A stretch of DNA of 64,000 bases, taken from assembly GCA_018266775.1 (NCBI GenBank), contig JAFDZS010000005.1:124257-188256 (forward strand), written 5' to 3'. Below are positions 7,849 through 14,987 of the stretch, piece by piece. Position numbers and translations under genes: made by a program. Each line of letters opens with the position of its first letter. The stretch's first letter is position 1. The notes below the pieces were generated by a model. It did no database searches, was not told where the DNA came from, and saw only the letters and a list, made by a program, of their open reading frames with translations. The stretch comes from Bacteroidota bacterium. GTDB taxonomy: Bacteria > Bacteroidota > Bacteroidia > Chitinophagales > Chitinophagaceae.

Positions 7849-8265
7849 TTATTTCTTTAGTATATACTGCAATTTTCTATAAGTATTTTCAATTTTCGCC
7901 GCCTTCAAATCACATTCCCATAAAACAATCACCTTCCAGCCTTCTTTCTTCAATGCCTTCACCGCTTTTGCATCATGTGCTTTATTGGTATTGATTTTAT
8001 TCAGCCACCAGTCTGTTCTGGTTTGGGGTATTTTAAAGTATTTACAATTGGTGTGGCCATGCCAGAAACAACCATGCACAAAAATGACGGTGCGGTATTT
8101 GGGCAATACAATGTCAGGCTTGCCGGGCAGGGATTTGTCGTGCAGTTTATAACGGAAGCCATGAGCAAAGAGAAATTTACGCACCAGCAGTTCGGGTTTG
8201 GTATTGGTGCTGCGGATGCGGCTCATGTTGTAGCTGCGCTGGGATGAGGTGTGCACATCGGCCAT
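7849..8265 (-). CDS. vsr: Very short patch repair endonuclease Vsr, copy 2
   Basis: 138 aa with the same catalytic Asp51, His64 and His69 as copy 1. Over about 330 bp the DNA is nearly identical to copy 1 and the few changes are mostly silent (for example tatttaggcaa against tatttgggcaa). After the WKxIxLWEC region the two proteins diverge: this copy ends with KIENTYRKLQYILKK. A few bases upstream of the ATG are also shared. This pattern points to duplication with gene conversion or selection on the core. Because the two copies are direct repeats 1.23 kb apart, recombination between them would delete the DUF6934 cassette. Confidence 0.92.
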   Translation of the reverse strand: MADVHTSSQRSYNMSRIRSTNTKPELLVRKFLFAHGFRYKLHDKSLPGKPDIVLPKYRTVIFVHGCFWHGHTNCKYFKIPQTRTDWWLNKINTNKAHDAKAVKALKKEGWKVIVLWECDLKAAKIENTYRKLQYILKK

Positions 8266-8282
8266 GGGGTAAAGGTAAACCT

Positions 8283-8318
8283 GTTGCTTACTTTTTTTGC
8301 GGAAAAAAAGTAAGCAAC
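8283..8318. repeat. Perfect 16-bp hairpin opening composite repeat copy 1
   Basis: gttgcttacttttttt (8283-8298), loop gcgg, then its exact complement (8303-8318). It sits 17 bp before vsr copy 2 and starts the roughly 480-bp composite repeat unit that follows. Confidence 0.85.
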
Positions 8319-8765
8319 TGTGCCCTGCGGGAAAAGCCGCCCGGGAATAAAATACAGCCCCCTGCTATTCAGCGGGACAAGCTATTCCCGGGTGCAGCTA
8401 TACTGAACGTTTGTACTACTGTAGCTTCAGCATCAGTAACTCTATTTTTACAGCTGAAGCGTGTAATTTTTTCAAGCAGTTTAATATTTGTTGCTTATTA
8501 TATCCTGTAATAATAAAAGTCTTCACTGCAACTGTTGCCATTAACTCCTTCACTGCGGTACAATTACTTCAATGGTCTTCGGTGAAACACAGTAAGCCTC
8601 TCTTCGGTCCACTGTTTCTTTATATTAGCCGTAACAGCTTTAACAACGGAGCGTTGCTGATGCTGCAGCTATACAGCATACGGGTCACGCAGCGCTGGCC
8701 GGCAAAACAGCAGAGCAATTGTTTTGCCTTGATTTTTTGATTCTTTTTCATCAAGGAAAAAGAAT
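8283..8765. repeat. Composite hairpin repeat, copy 1
   Basis: A gene-free stretch beginning with the poly-T/poly-A hairpin, then tgcgggaaaagccgcccggg, a diverged middle, and ending with gcgctggccggcaaaac, the hairpin ggcaaaac (8701-8708) / gttttgcc (8721-8728) and the hairpin attctttttc (8740-8749) / gaaaaagaat (8756-8765). The same order of blocks recurs in copy 2. ORFs across it are repeat sequence, not genes. Confidence 0.75.
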
Positions 8766-8811
8766 GGCAAATAGTATTTACAAATATTGCTTACAGCAAG
8801 CTATTGTTCTA

Positions 8812-9246
8812 ATTTTTTTTGCGGAAAAAAAGTAAGCAACTGTGCTCTGCGGGAAAAGCCGCCCGGGAATAAATACAGCCTATTCCCGGGTTGTTCCCTG
8901 ATATGACTTTGGTACTACTGTGACTTCAACTTCAGTAATTCTACTGTTAGTATTGAAGGCCAATAGCTGTTCAGTTCTCTTTTCAATTTAAAATACTTTT
9001 ACTGCCACTCTAACAGATGCCATAAACTTCTTCAATGTGGTACATTACTTCCCTGTTCTTCAATGATAATAACACTGTCACTCTATTGAATTTGGAATGT
9101 TTCTTAATTGAGTAAGTTCTGAAACTGTATTACAATTGATGTATGTCGTGGATACCGCATACGCTTCACGCAGCGCTGGCCGGCAAAACGGCGGAGCAAT
9201 TGTTTTGCCTTGATTTTTTGGTTCTTTTTTATCAAGAAAAAAGAAC
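8812..9246. repeat. Composite hairpin repeat, copy 2
   Basis: Same block order as copy 1: tttttttt-gcgg-aaaaaaagtaagcaac (the left arm has decayed), the gcgggaaaagccgcccggg block, a diverged middle, gcgctggccggcaaaac, hairpin ggcaaaac (9182-9189) / gttttgcc (9202-9209), and hairpin gttctttttt (9221-9230) / aaaaaagaac (9237-9246). A reverse-oriented shorter relative is at 25271-25366. No transposase is nearby. Confidence 0.75.
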
Positions 9247-9307
9247 AGAATATGTTCATCAACAGATTTTTTCATCAGGGAAAAAGAACAACCAGTATCT
9301 TCATAAC

Positions 9308-10171
9308 ATGATTACATTACAAAACGAATACCTCACCGCTTCCATCTCCCCGCTCGGTGCCGAACTGCAAAGTTTACTCCATAAAACCACCGGCATACAA
9401 CATTTATGGAGTGGCGATGCGGCGTACTGGGGCAAGTACAGCCCGGTGCTGTTTCCCATTGTGGGCAGTTTAAAAGATGATAGGTATTACTATGAAGGAA
9501 AGGCGTATCATTTGCCACGGCATGGTTTTGCGAGGGAAAAGGCATTTACAGTAAACCAATTAAGTGATACAGCAGCTGTGTTTACCTTAGTGAGCGATGC
9601 TGCAACCGAAGCGGTATATCCCTTTGCCTTTGAACTGCAACTACAGTACACCTTACAAGCGCATACTTTAACCTGCACGTACAAAGTGTATAATCCTGCT
9701 GACAGCACGTTATTGTTTTCCGTTGGGGCACACCCGGCTTTTGCCGTACCGTTTACAAATGATACACACTATACCGACTACTATCTTTCTTTTAATAAAA
9801 GCGAAACCTTACAACGCTGGAAGCTGAACAACGGATTGATTGATGCGCCAGTGCCCTTACCATTGCAGCACAATCAATTGCCATTGGCACCCGCATTATT
9901 TTATGAAGATGCCATTGTACTGAAAAACATGCAGAGCAACTGCATCACCATTGACTGCAATAAAAATCCACACGGTTTACATTTTCATTTTACTGATTTT
10001 CCTTTCTTTGGCATCTGGGCGGCAAAGGATGCACCTTTTGTTTGCCTGGAACCCTGGTGCGGTATTGCCGATAGTGTGCTGCATAACCAACAACTGGAAA
10101 CGAAAGAAGGCATGAATCGTTTGCCCGGTGGCGGCAGGTGGGAAAGGAGTTGGGCGGTGGAGTGTTTTTGA
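9308..10171 (+). CDS. Aldose 1-epimerase family protein (LacX/YeaD-like)
   Basis: 287 aa. The ATG at 9308 is chosen because the frame upstream, back to 9143, is only translated composite repeat. The galactose-mutarotase-like beta-sandwich is visible from start to end: ISPLGAELQSL, YWGKYSPVLFPIVG, HGFAREKAF (first active-site His), FSVGAHPAF (second His) and CLEPWCGIAD (the Glu expected to act as base). Known role of the superfamily: interconversion of alpha and beta anomers of hexoses or hexose-phosphates in the cytoplasm; this LacX-like branch has no firm substrate. It is followed by repeat-rich DNA and stands alone, so no pathway can be read from its neighbours. Confidence 0.85.
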   Translation: MITLQNEYLTASISPLGAELQSLLHKTTGIQHLWSGDAAYWGKYSPVLFPIVGSLKDDRYYYEGKAYHLPRHGFAREKAFTVNQLSDTAAVFTLVSDAATEAVYPFAFELQLQYTLQAHTLTCTYKVYNPADSTLLFSVGAHPAFAVPFTNDTHYTDYYLSFNKSETLQRWKLNNGLIDAPVPLPLQHNQLPLAPALFYEDAIVLKNMQSNCITIDCNKNPHGLHFHFTDFPFFGIWAAKDAPFVCLEPWCGIADSVLHNQQLETKEGMNRLPGGGRWERSWAVECF

Positions 10172-10530
10172 GGGGGACGGTGAATGGTGAATCGTGAATC
10201 GTGAGTCGTGAATGGTCAATGCAACGTTGCTTTTTTGAAATGCTTAGTTAGTTGATGAAAGTGGGGGGGCTGATAAAATTGAACTGAATGATATAAAACC
10301 ACCTTCGACCCACAAGGCAAGCAACTCAGGCTGACAGTATAATACTTTGAAGAGAGATGTCTTAGAAATTAAGCAGCAGCCTGGCGGCAGGCAGGTGGTG
10401 AATTGTCAATTGTGAATGGACAATGAACAATGGATAAATGACAATGGATAATTCCGTTAAAAAGCAGATACTTCAAATACTACAACATTATCCATTGTAC
10501 ACTGTTAATTTATCCATTATAAATAATCTC
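10172..10530. repeat. Gene-free spacer with word repeats
   Basis: Begins with copies of gaatggtgaatcgtgaatcg and ends with runs such as gaatggacaatgaacaatgg and acattatccattgtacactg. Apart from these AT-rich word repeats, shared with 2295-2515 and 11275-11360, nothing is recognised. Confidence 0.65.
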
Positions 10531-10803
10531 TTACTCCAGCTCTTCACAATACACTCCCGAGCCCAGCATCAGCTGCTCGATTTCTGAAGCAGTGATTTCC
10601 CGGCTGACAATACGGAGCACATGGTCGCAATCATCCAGGTCTACATTCCATTGAATAATGTTGGGATGGTCATCGAGCAGGGTTTCCACCTCGCTGATGT
10701 GGCGTGCATCTGCCAGGCTGGTTTTAAATACCAGTATTTCCACGCCATTTTTATGCCGTGGCACGGGGAGTATCGTTTTTTGTTGAAACAAATAGTTGAG
10801 CAT
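10531..10803 (-). CDS. Small HMA-fold-like protein without metal cysteines
   Basis: 90 aa from the ATG at 10803 (MLNYLFQQKT); an in-frame start 16 codons upstream is possible but adds no conserved sequence. The core, VEILVFKTSLADARHISEV, then IIQWNVDLDDCDHVLRIVS and a final SGVYCEELE, has the beta-alpha-beta-beta-alpha-beta order and spacing of heavy-metal-associated ferredoxin folds, but the CxxC metal motif is absent (SLAD takes its place). Such proteins are common and uncharacterised in Bacteroidota. Lies between a word-repeat spacer and the sigma factor/membrane gene pair, all on the minus strand. Confidence 0.65.
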   Translation of the reverse strand: MLNYLFQQKTILPVPRHKNGVEILVFKTSLADARHISEVETLLDDHPNIIQWNVDLDDCDHVLRIVSREITASEIEQLMLGSGVYCEELE

Positions 10804-10892
10804 GAACAGTAGTTTATAATGGTTATACTTTAACGTGATAAAAAGTACCATCCCCCAAAGTATTTCATGGCATACAATGAGGGATGGTGGAA

Positions 10893-11252
10893 TTAATCGG
10901 CGGACATTGCTGTTTCTTCTTCATTGTTCATTTTGCCCCATCTGCCGCCGCACCTGTTTTTCCATTCGGCTTTAAATTGTTCCCTTTCTTCAGGTGTCAT
11001 TTTATTCCAGCGCTGTTTCATTTTTTCTTTCCATGCCGGGCTGCCCCTCCAGCGGCGGCCACCAAAGCCACCAAATAAAATCTTGCTCAGTAATAAAATG
11101 CCCAGCGCCTGTAAGAAGGAAATGGCTTTTACACCGGTGGCATATACTAAAATATTATTCCATAAGGTCATTACCAGGAAACCAAAGAGCGCTACCGCCA
11201 GGCTTCCGAAAACCAGTATCATGGCTATTTTTTTGATCCAGAATTTTTTCAT
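10893..11252 (-). CDS. Membrane protein downstream of the sigma factor
   Basis: 119 aa from the ATG at 11252 (MKKFWIKKIA). The frame upstream of this codon is translated word repeat and is left out. Two hydrophobic segments are clear (about residues 9-30 and 40-62), followed by a basic Gly/Arg/Trp-rich stretch and a charged tail with MTPEEREQFKAEWKNRCGG, a pattern resembling the MTPEE motif of periplasmic Spy/CpxP-type proteins. It follows the sigma factor gene on the same strand with a 113-bp repeat-filled gap, so it may be regulated with it; whether it acts as a stress sensor or anti-sigma partner is a guess. Confidence 0.7.
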   Translation of the reverse strand: MKKFWIKKIAMILVFGSLAVALFGFLVMTLWNNILVYATGVKAISFLQALGILLLSKILFGGFGGRRWRGSPAWKEKMKQRWNKMTPEEREQFKAEWKNRCGGRWGKMNNEEETAMSAD

Positions 11253-11274
11253 TGTATGTTTTTTTGTGAAGGGG

Positions 11275-11360
11275 AAGGGTGAATGGTGAGACGTGAATCG
11301 TGAGTTGTGAATCGTCAATGGTGAATTATCCATTGACAATTGACTTTTCACCATTGACCA
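11275..11360. repeat. Word-repeat block between sigma factor and membrane gene
   Basis: Runs of gaatggtgagacgtgaatcg and tgaattatccattgacaatt type words fill the gap between the two minus-strand genes and overlap the end of neither. Confidence 0.65.
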
Positions 11361-11365
11361 CCTTG

Positions 11366-11947
11366 TCAAGTATTCAGCAGTTCCTCCCTCAGTACTTTTA
11401 ATTTGTTTCTTAAATGCAATACCGCATAGCGTTTCCGGCTGATGAGCGTGGCTACTGTTTCGCCCGTTTCTGCCGACATATCTTTAAAGGCTATACCATC
11501 AATTTCATTTTTAATGAACACGTCCCGTTGCGCAGCGGGCAGCTCATCCAGTGCGGTTTTCAGCTCTTCCCAAAACAGGTTGCGCAGGTACGCTGTTTCG
11601 GGGTTGCTGTCGTTGGTAAACAGTAATTCTTTCCAGTCAAAGCTGTCTTCATCAGTTTCGGTTGACGTAAAAATATCATCGGCCAGGGGCAGTTTTTGTT
11701 TGCGGTAACTGTCGGTGATTTTATTACGGGCTACGGTGTACAGCCAGGCAGTGGTTTGTTCAATGGGTTCGGGATTGCCGGCAAACTGGTAGAACACATC
11801 CTGCAGGATATCTTCCGCATCTTCATTATTCGATACTCTCTGCCTGATGAAACCCAACAGTTTCTTACTCATCGTTTTGATGGTTTGTGTAATGTTCCTG
11901 TTGCGTTCGGCAGCCATTGGTATCGCTATGGTCATCGCATCTTTCAT
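11366..11947 (-). CDS. ECF-type RNA polymerase sigma factor
   Basis: 193 aa. Sigma region 2 is visible from about residue 27 (KKLLGFIRQRVSNNEDAEDI then LQDVFYQF, and TTAWLYTVARNKITDSYRK). Region 4 near residues 135-190 has LDELPAAQRDVFIKNEIDG, then FKDMSAETGETVATLISRK, the helix-turn-helix that reads the -35/-33 element. No region 3 is present, as expected for the extracytoplasmic-function class. The first ATG is used; alternative starts at codons 5 and 11 cannot be excluded. No anti-sigma factor with the usual zinc or FecR domain follows; the next gene is a small membrane protein (10893-11252). Confidence 0.88.
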   Translation of the reverse strand: MKDAMTIAIPMAAERNRNITQTIKTMSKKLLGFIRQRVSNNEDAEDILQDVFYQFAGNPEPIEQTTAWLYTVARNKITDSYRKQKLPLADDIFTSTETDEDSFDWKELLFTNDSNPETAYLRNLFWEELKTALDELPAAQRDVFIKNEIDGIAFKDMSAETGETVATLISRKRYAVLHLRNKLKVLREELLNT

Positions 11948-12507
11948 GTATACCTATGAAGACGAATGACGGGGACTGATGTTTTAAAATGAAATGATTT
12001 TTTTTGGGCAGTACAAATTTCGGGATTTGGATTTACTTTTTGCCGTGACATAAAAAGTAGCAAAAATGGCAAGGTGGGAAAAATGTCAGCCTTTTCCCGC
12101 CGGCAGCGCTATTGGGCATGGTGCTACTGAGGTATGGGCATTGGGTATGCTTATCATCGCTTCAGGGATGGAGATGCTTTGATTTATGAAAAGAACCTGC
12201 GATCAACCATCAACTATCAACCATTTTCAATTTACCCGCCGGCAGCGCTATTGGGCATGGTGCTACTGAGGTATGGGCATTGGAATGCTTATCATCGTCC
12301 CCGGGATGGAGAATCTTTGTATCAGGAAAAGAACCTGCTATGAATTATGAACTATCAACTATGAACCATCAACTTTCAACTATGAACCATCCCACCGGGC
12401 CCTGCGGGCAACCATCAACCACCCCACCGGGCAACTTGCAATCAAATCAGTAGTTGATCTACTACCCAAAATAACTGTCAGTTGCTATAGCTGATAAAAC
12501 TGAGCAG

Positions 12508-12645
12508 GAATATATTTGTATGTGTTCAGTAAGTTCCGTTTTTGATCCATCATCCGCTATGAAAACTAAATGATCCGGAAACCCGATGGAAAGAAGCCAG
12601 TACCAAATGAAAAACCCCTTCGTGTGCAGGGGTTTTTTCTTTTTA
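12508..12645 (+). ncRNA. ORF-free transcription unit 1 (candidate small RNA)
   Basis: TATATTTG at 12511-12518 can serve as a -7 box. Downstream are gatccatcatccgc, a GAAGCCA block and then the stem aaaacccc (12611-12618) / ggggtttt (12629-12636) with a T run. Expected RNA about 115 nt. The terminator could also serve the convergent lipoprotein gene at 12674, so this member is weaker evidence than units 2 and 4. Confidence 0.4.
12611..12645 (+). terminator. Bidirectional intrinsic terminator
   Basis: Stem aaaacccc / ggggtttt with a ten-base loop; T runs on both strands, so it ends unit 1 on the plus strand and the lipoprotein gene 12674-13177 on the minus strand. Confidence 0.75.
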
Positions 12646-12673
12646 TAGCAGTTGGTTGTAACGGAATACCATT

Positions 12674-13177
12674 TTATGGCACCTTGCCCAGGTTAGTTAA
12701 GTCAATTGTATAATCATATTTCACTTCATCATTTTTATATAACTCCTCAATGAATTGCTTCAGTTCGCCGGGCTTATCGTATTGGGTATCGGTGATCTCA
12801 TCTGATAATAATACCAGGCTGATGCGGCCATCTTTCATCACCAGTTCACCAAAATAATAACTTTTTTCATTGGCATTATAGAGTGTCATCAACTCCTGGC
12901 TGCCCGCTTTGGAAAACCAGGCGGTTACCGTGTAGATATCGTATTTTTTATCGCTGTTGAGCGCTGTAATTTTAAGGTTGTATTTTACATTGGATGCCTT
13001 TGAAAAAACCAGTTCGGTGGAGTCTGACGGATAATTGCTTTTATGCCAGGTGCCAAGCAATTCAGTTTTAATACGCATGGTGGGCCCGTTATCAATACCC
13101 ACTTTAGATTCATAAGGGCAACCGTACAGCAGTACAGTAAGCAATGCCAGTAAAGCCGGAAAACGTAAACGTTTCAT
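12674..13177 (-). CDS. Lipoprotein, function unknown
   Basis: 167 aa with an SPII signal peptide: MKRLRF, a Leu/Ala-rich core and lipobox LYGC (Cys20). The mature part includes LLGTWHKSNYPSDSTELVFS, which resembles the lipocalin-like 'total amount of product' opening seen in many Bacteroidota lipoproteins, followed by alternating strands. No catalytic motif is seen. Predicted to be lipid-anchored at the cell envelope. It appears to be monocistronic, with a terminator just past its stop. The upstream spacer (13178-13704) has no gene. Confidence 0.72.
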   Translation of the reverse strand: MKRLRFPALLALLTVLLYGCPYESKVGIDNGPTMRIKTELLGTWHKSNYPSDSTELVFSKASNVKYNLKITALNSDKKYDIYTVTAWFSKAGSQELMTLYNANEKSYYFGELVMKDGRISLVLLSDEITDTQYDKPGELKQFIEELYKNDEVKYDYTIDLTNLGKVP

Positions 13178-13309
13178 TTTTTTATTTCAAATGTATTGAG
13201 GTTTATGTAAGGAGGCCATACCCGCAAGAAGGTATTTTTACGGTAATACCGGCAGGGCATAGTAGTACTACTACAATAATTTTCTATAACAGTCTATCAG
13301 CTGTAACAA

Positions 13310-13439
13310 AAGCGGGGTGTATTTTTAAACCCTGTTTTAGTTTAAGTTTGATCCAATATCCATGTACCTCTGAAGCCAACTCCCAATGAACCACAGTAAA
13401 CACTGATCAGCATTTACGCCCCGGTAACGGGGCTTTTTT
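13310..13439 (+). ncRNA. ORF-free transcription unit 2 (candidate small RNA)
   Basis: An A/T-rich tgtatttttaaa stretch near 13318 is the likely promoter -7 region. The unit then carries gatccaatatccatg (around 13350) and GAAGCCA (around 13372) and ends at stem gcccc (13418-13422) / ggggc (13429-13433) plus six Ts. The terminator has a T run only on the plus strand, and no gene lies upstream of it on that strand, so it is an orphan. Confidence 0.45.
13418..13439 (+). terminator. Orphan intrinsic terminator
   Basis: gcccc / ggggc stem with ggtaac loop and TTTTTT on the plus strand; no protein gene ends here. Confidence 0.75.
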
Positions 13440-13559
13440 GTGTATCAAAAATGGAAAATTCTATTTTCCGGAAAAAGATGAATACAGGCAATGAAGTAAC
13501 ATAAACGGGTAGGCGATTTACTACACATTTTGAAAACAGTTTCTATACTAACAGCTACT

Positions 13560-13692
13560 GCATTGTATTATTTTTAACCTTCCAAAAAGTGAAACCACTA
13601 ATCCAACACATCCTGTTAAAAAGACCGTGGAATTGACCCCCTCAGGGAAACCACCAAATCAATTCCTCTGAAAACCCCGGAAGGGGTTTTTT
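13560..13692 (+). ncRNA. ORF-free transcription unit 3 (weak candidate small RNA)
   Basis: tattatttttaacc near 13566, then aatccaacacatcctg and a terminator at 13671-13692. It resembles units 2 and 4 less closely (no GAAGCCA), and its terminator may simply serve the convergent esterase gene. Confidence 0.25.
13671..13692 (+). terminator. Bidirectional intrinsic terminator
   Basis: aaaacccc (13671-13678) / ggggtttt (13683-13690) with a GGAA tetraloop; T-rich on both sides, so it also ends the esterase gene read on the minus strand. Confidence 0.75.
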
Positions 13693-13704
13693 GATGCCCG
13701 GCCA

Positions 13705-14616
13705 TTAGCGTGGGGTACAGCTTTTAAAGAAGTTCCAGATCATGGTTTCGGCCTTAAAATCATTGCACACTTTGCCGATAATAAATTTAGGCAGGTACTG
13801 GCTGCCGCCGGGCAAGGCGTGGCCACCATTGGTAATTTTAACCAGGCAAACTTTTACATTGCTGCCATTGTACATATACTGCGTGGCCGTGCACTGGTCT
13901 TTGGTATCTGTATCGGGCAACTGCGTTATTACCGCTGTGCCGGTAATATGATTGCCGGTAAGGTAGCGCTGTATGGTGGAATCGGTAGACATGCAGTTGC
14001 CCCGCCCTCCAATTAATTTATTGCCCACACTGCCGCCGTTATAAGGAACAATCGGGTCGCCCGTTCCATTGATCAATAAAACGGAAATGGGTTTTGCAGG
14101 AAAGAAGGAAGGAAATATTTTTTCGGGAATAGTGGCGCAAACCGGGGCTACGGCCAGTAAGCGGTTGGTGAGCTTCCACGAAACATAAACAGAAAAGAAA
14201 CCGCCATTGGAAATACCGGTGGCAAAAATACGTTTAGCGTCTATAGTATACCGTTGCTGAACACTGTCGAGCAACTGGTTAATAAAAGCCACATCATCGT
14301 TGGCCGCTATGGAAGCTTTAAACTCCCTGCCATCGTTCCATTGTTTATCTATGCCATTGGGATAAATGGTGATGAAGTGTTCTTTATCGGCAATATCATC
14401 CATGTGCATATACCGCTGCATTTGTTTGTAATTACCGCCACCGCCATGAAAAATCAATACTGCAGGTAATGGCGTTTGCGCAGTATAGCCCGTGGGTAAA
14501 TGCACAAGGTATTGCCGTTTGGTATTGTTGATGGTAAGGGTGGCATCGATATCCTGTTGTGCATATGCAGCGCTGCATATAAATGCAGTTGTAATTATAA
14601 CAATGATTTTTTTCAT
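13705..14616 (-). CDS. Secreted PHB-depolymerase-like (LpqC/CE1) esterase
   Basis: 303 aa from the ATG at 14616 (MKKIIVIITT), which opens an SPI signal peptide cut after AYA; the 16 codons upstream do not fit. The alpha/beta-hydrolase fold carries the oxyanion motif IFHGGGGN, the nucleophile elbow GISNGG (catalytic Ser), the acid in GTGDPIVPYNGG and the base in GGHALPGG. This set is typical of the poly(3-hydroxybutyrate) depolymerase / feruloyl esterase group (carbohydrate esterase family 1). It is likely exported to the periplasm or outside and hydrolyses an ester in plant or storage polymers, but the substrate is not shown. It stands alone between the ORF-free units. Confidence 0.85.
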   Translation of the reverse strand: MKKIIVIITTAFICSAAYAQQDIDATLTINNTKRQYLVHLPTGYTAQTPLPAVLIFHGGGGNYKQMQRYMHMDDIADKEHFITIYPNGIDKQWNDGREFKASIAANDDVAFINQLLDSVQQRYTIDAKRIFATGISNGGFFSVYVSWKLTNRLLAVAPVCATIPEKIFPSFFPAKPISVLLINGTGDPIVPYNGGSVGNKLIGGRGNCMSTDSTIQRYLTGNHITGTAVITQLPDTDTKDQCTATQYMYNGSNVKVCLVKITNGGHALPGGSQYLPKFIIGKVCNDFKAETMIWNFFKSCTPR

Positions 14617-14737
14617 GAACCGGGTTTTTAGACAGACTTTCTCAAAAGAGAAAAGTTTATTCATCTGATTGCTAAAGTAGAACTATTACTACAAACTATT
14701 TGTATCTGGGTTTACTGCACAGCTCTTTCAGCACAAG

Positions 14738-14860
14738 TACATTTGTACTGTTCAAGCATGAGTTTTCCAATATCCAATTATCCTGTAAAGACTGTTGTTA
14801 TTTAGAAGCCACACAACATCCTTTAACATCCTTTGAAAAACCCCGCAAGGGGTTTTTTAT
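14738..14860 (+). ncRNA. ORF-free transcription unit 4 (candidate small RNA)
   Basis: TACATTTG at 14739-14746 is a good -7 box. The unit has gttcaagcatgag, ttccaatatccaattatcc (about 14764) and GAAGCCA (about 14804), then the terminator aaaaacccc (14836-14844) / ggggttttt (14849-14857). Expected RNA about 105 nt. The words shared with units 1 and 2 appear in the same order and similar spacing. Confidence 0.5.
14836..14858 (+). terminator. Orphan intrinsic terminator
   Basis: A 9-bp stem with GCAA tetraloop and a T run; no protein gene ends at it on either strand. Confidence 0.8.
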
Positions 14861-14894
14861 TGGGGTCATGAAAGCCAAACAAATTGAAAATAGA

Positions 14895-14987
14895 AAAACC
14901 AGTATATATTTCCCCTAAGGAAATCCAGGAAATAATCCTGAAAAACTAAACCTCTTTCACAAGAGCCTCCGCAAGGAGGCTTTTTTT
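14895..14987 (+). ncRNA. ORF-free transcription unit 5 (weak candidate small RNA)
   Basis: gtatatatttcccc near 14901, gaaatccaggaaataatcctg, and the terminator gcctcc (14965-14970) / ggaggc (14975-14980) with GCAA loop and seven Ts. It lacks GAAGCCA. The terminator lies just before tatD and has no gene upstream. Confidence 0.35.
14965..14987 (+). terminator. Orphan intrinsic terminator before tatD
   Basis: gcctcc/ggaggc stem, GCAA loop, TTTTTTT; T run on the plus strand only. Confidence 0.78.

Larger units (their letters stand above)
11948..12673. repeat. Gene-free region with hairpin, 139-bp tandem repeat and word repeats
   Basis: Holds a hairpin ttacttttt (12034-12042) / aaaaagta (12052-12059) like those of the composite repeat. 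Two direct copies of a roughly 105-bp unit start at 12096 and 12235 (both begin cccgccggcagcgctattgg and contain ggtatgggcattgg and aaaagaacctgc), giving a period of 139 bp. These are followed by atgaactatcaactatgaac-type word repeats to about 12420, then an ORF-free unit that ends in the terminator at 12611. Confidence 0.7.
13178..13704. other. Gene-free spacer holding ORF-free units 2 and 3
   Basis: No convincing protein. It contains two terminator-ended stretches described separately (units 2 and 3). An 81-codon frame at 13144-13389 has no start context or conserved-looking sequence and overlaps the lipoprotein start. Confidence 0.6.

Noticed and set aside
8244..8740. Two plus-strand frames of about 90-110 codons after vsr copy 2
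   Set aside because: They run through composite repeat blocks, and matching blocks in copy 2 do not keep the frames open.
8283..9246. Insertion sequence or transposon
   Set aside because: No transposase frame, no terminal inverted repeats and no target-site duplication could be seen.
9143..9307. N-terminal extension of the aldose-epimerase-like protein
   Set aside because: These codons are translated composite hairpin repeat; the family fold begins at the ATG at 9308.
11253..11369. N-terminal extension of the 10893 membrane protein
   Set aside because: Encoded by word repeats, with no conserved-looking sequence; the ATG at 11252 starts a normal membrane protein.
12134..12343. 69-codon frame
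   Set aside because: It lies on the 139-bp direct repeats and encodes no recognisable protein; internal repeats explain it.
13144..13389. 81-codon plus-strand frame
   Set aside because: Overlaps the start of the lipoprotein gene on the other strand and has no domain; it lies across candidate RNA unit 2.
14700..14918. 72-codon frame
   Set aside because: It reads straight through the strong terminator at 14836-14858 and has no conserved-looking sequence.
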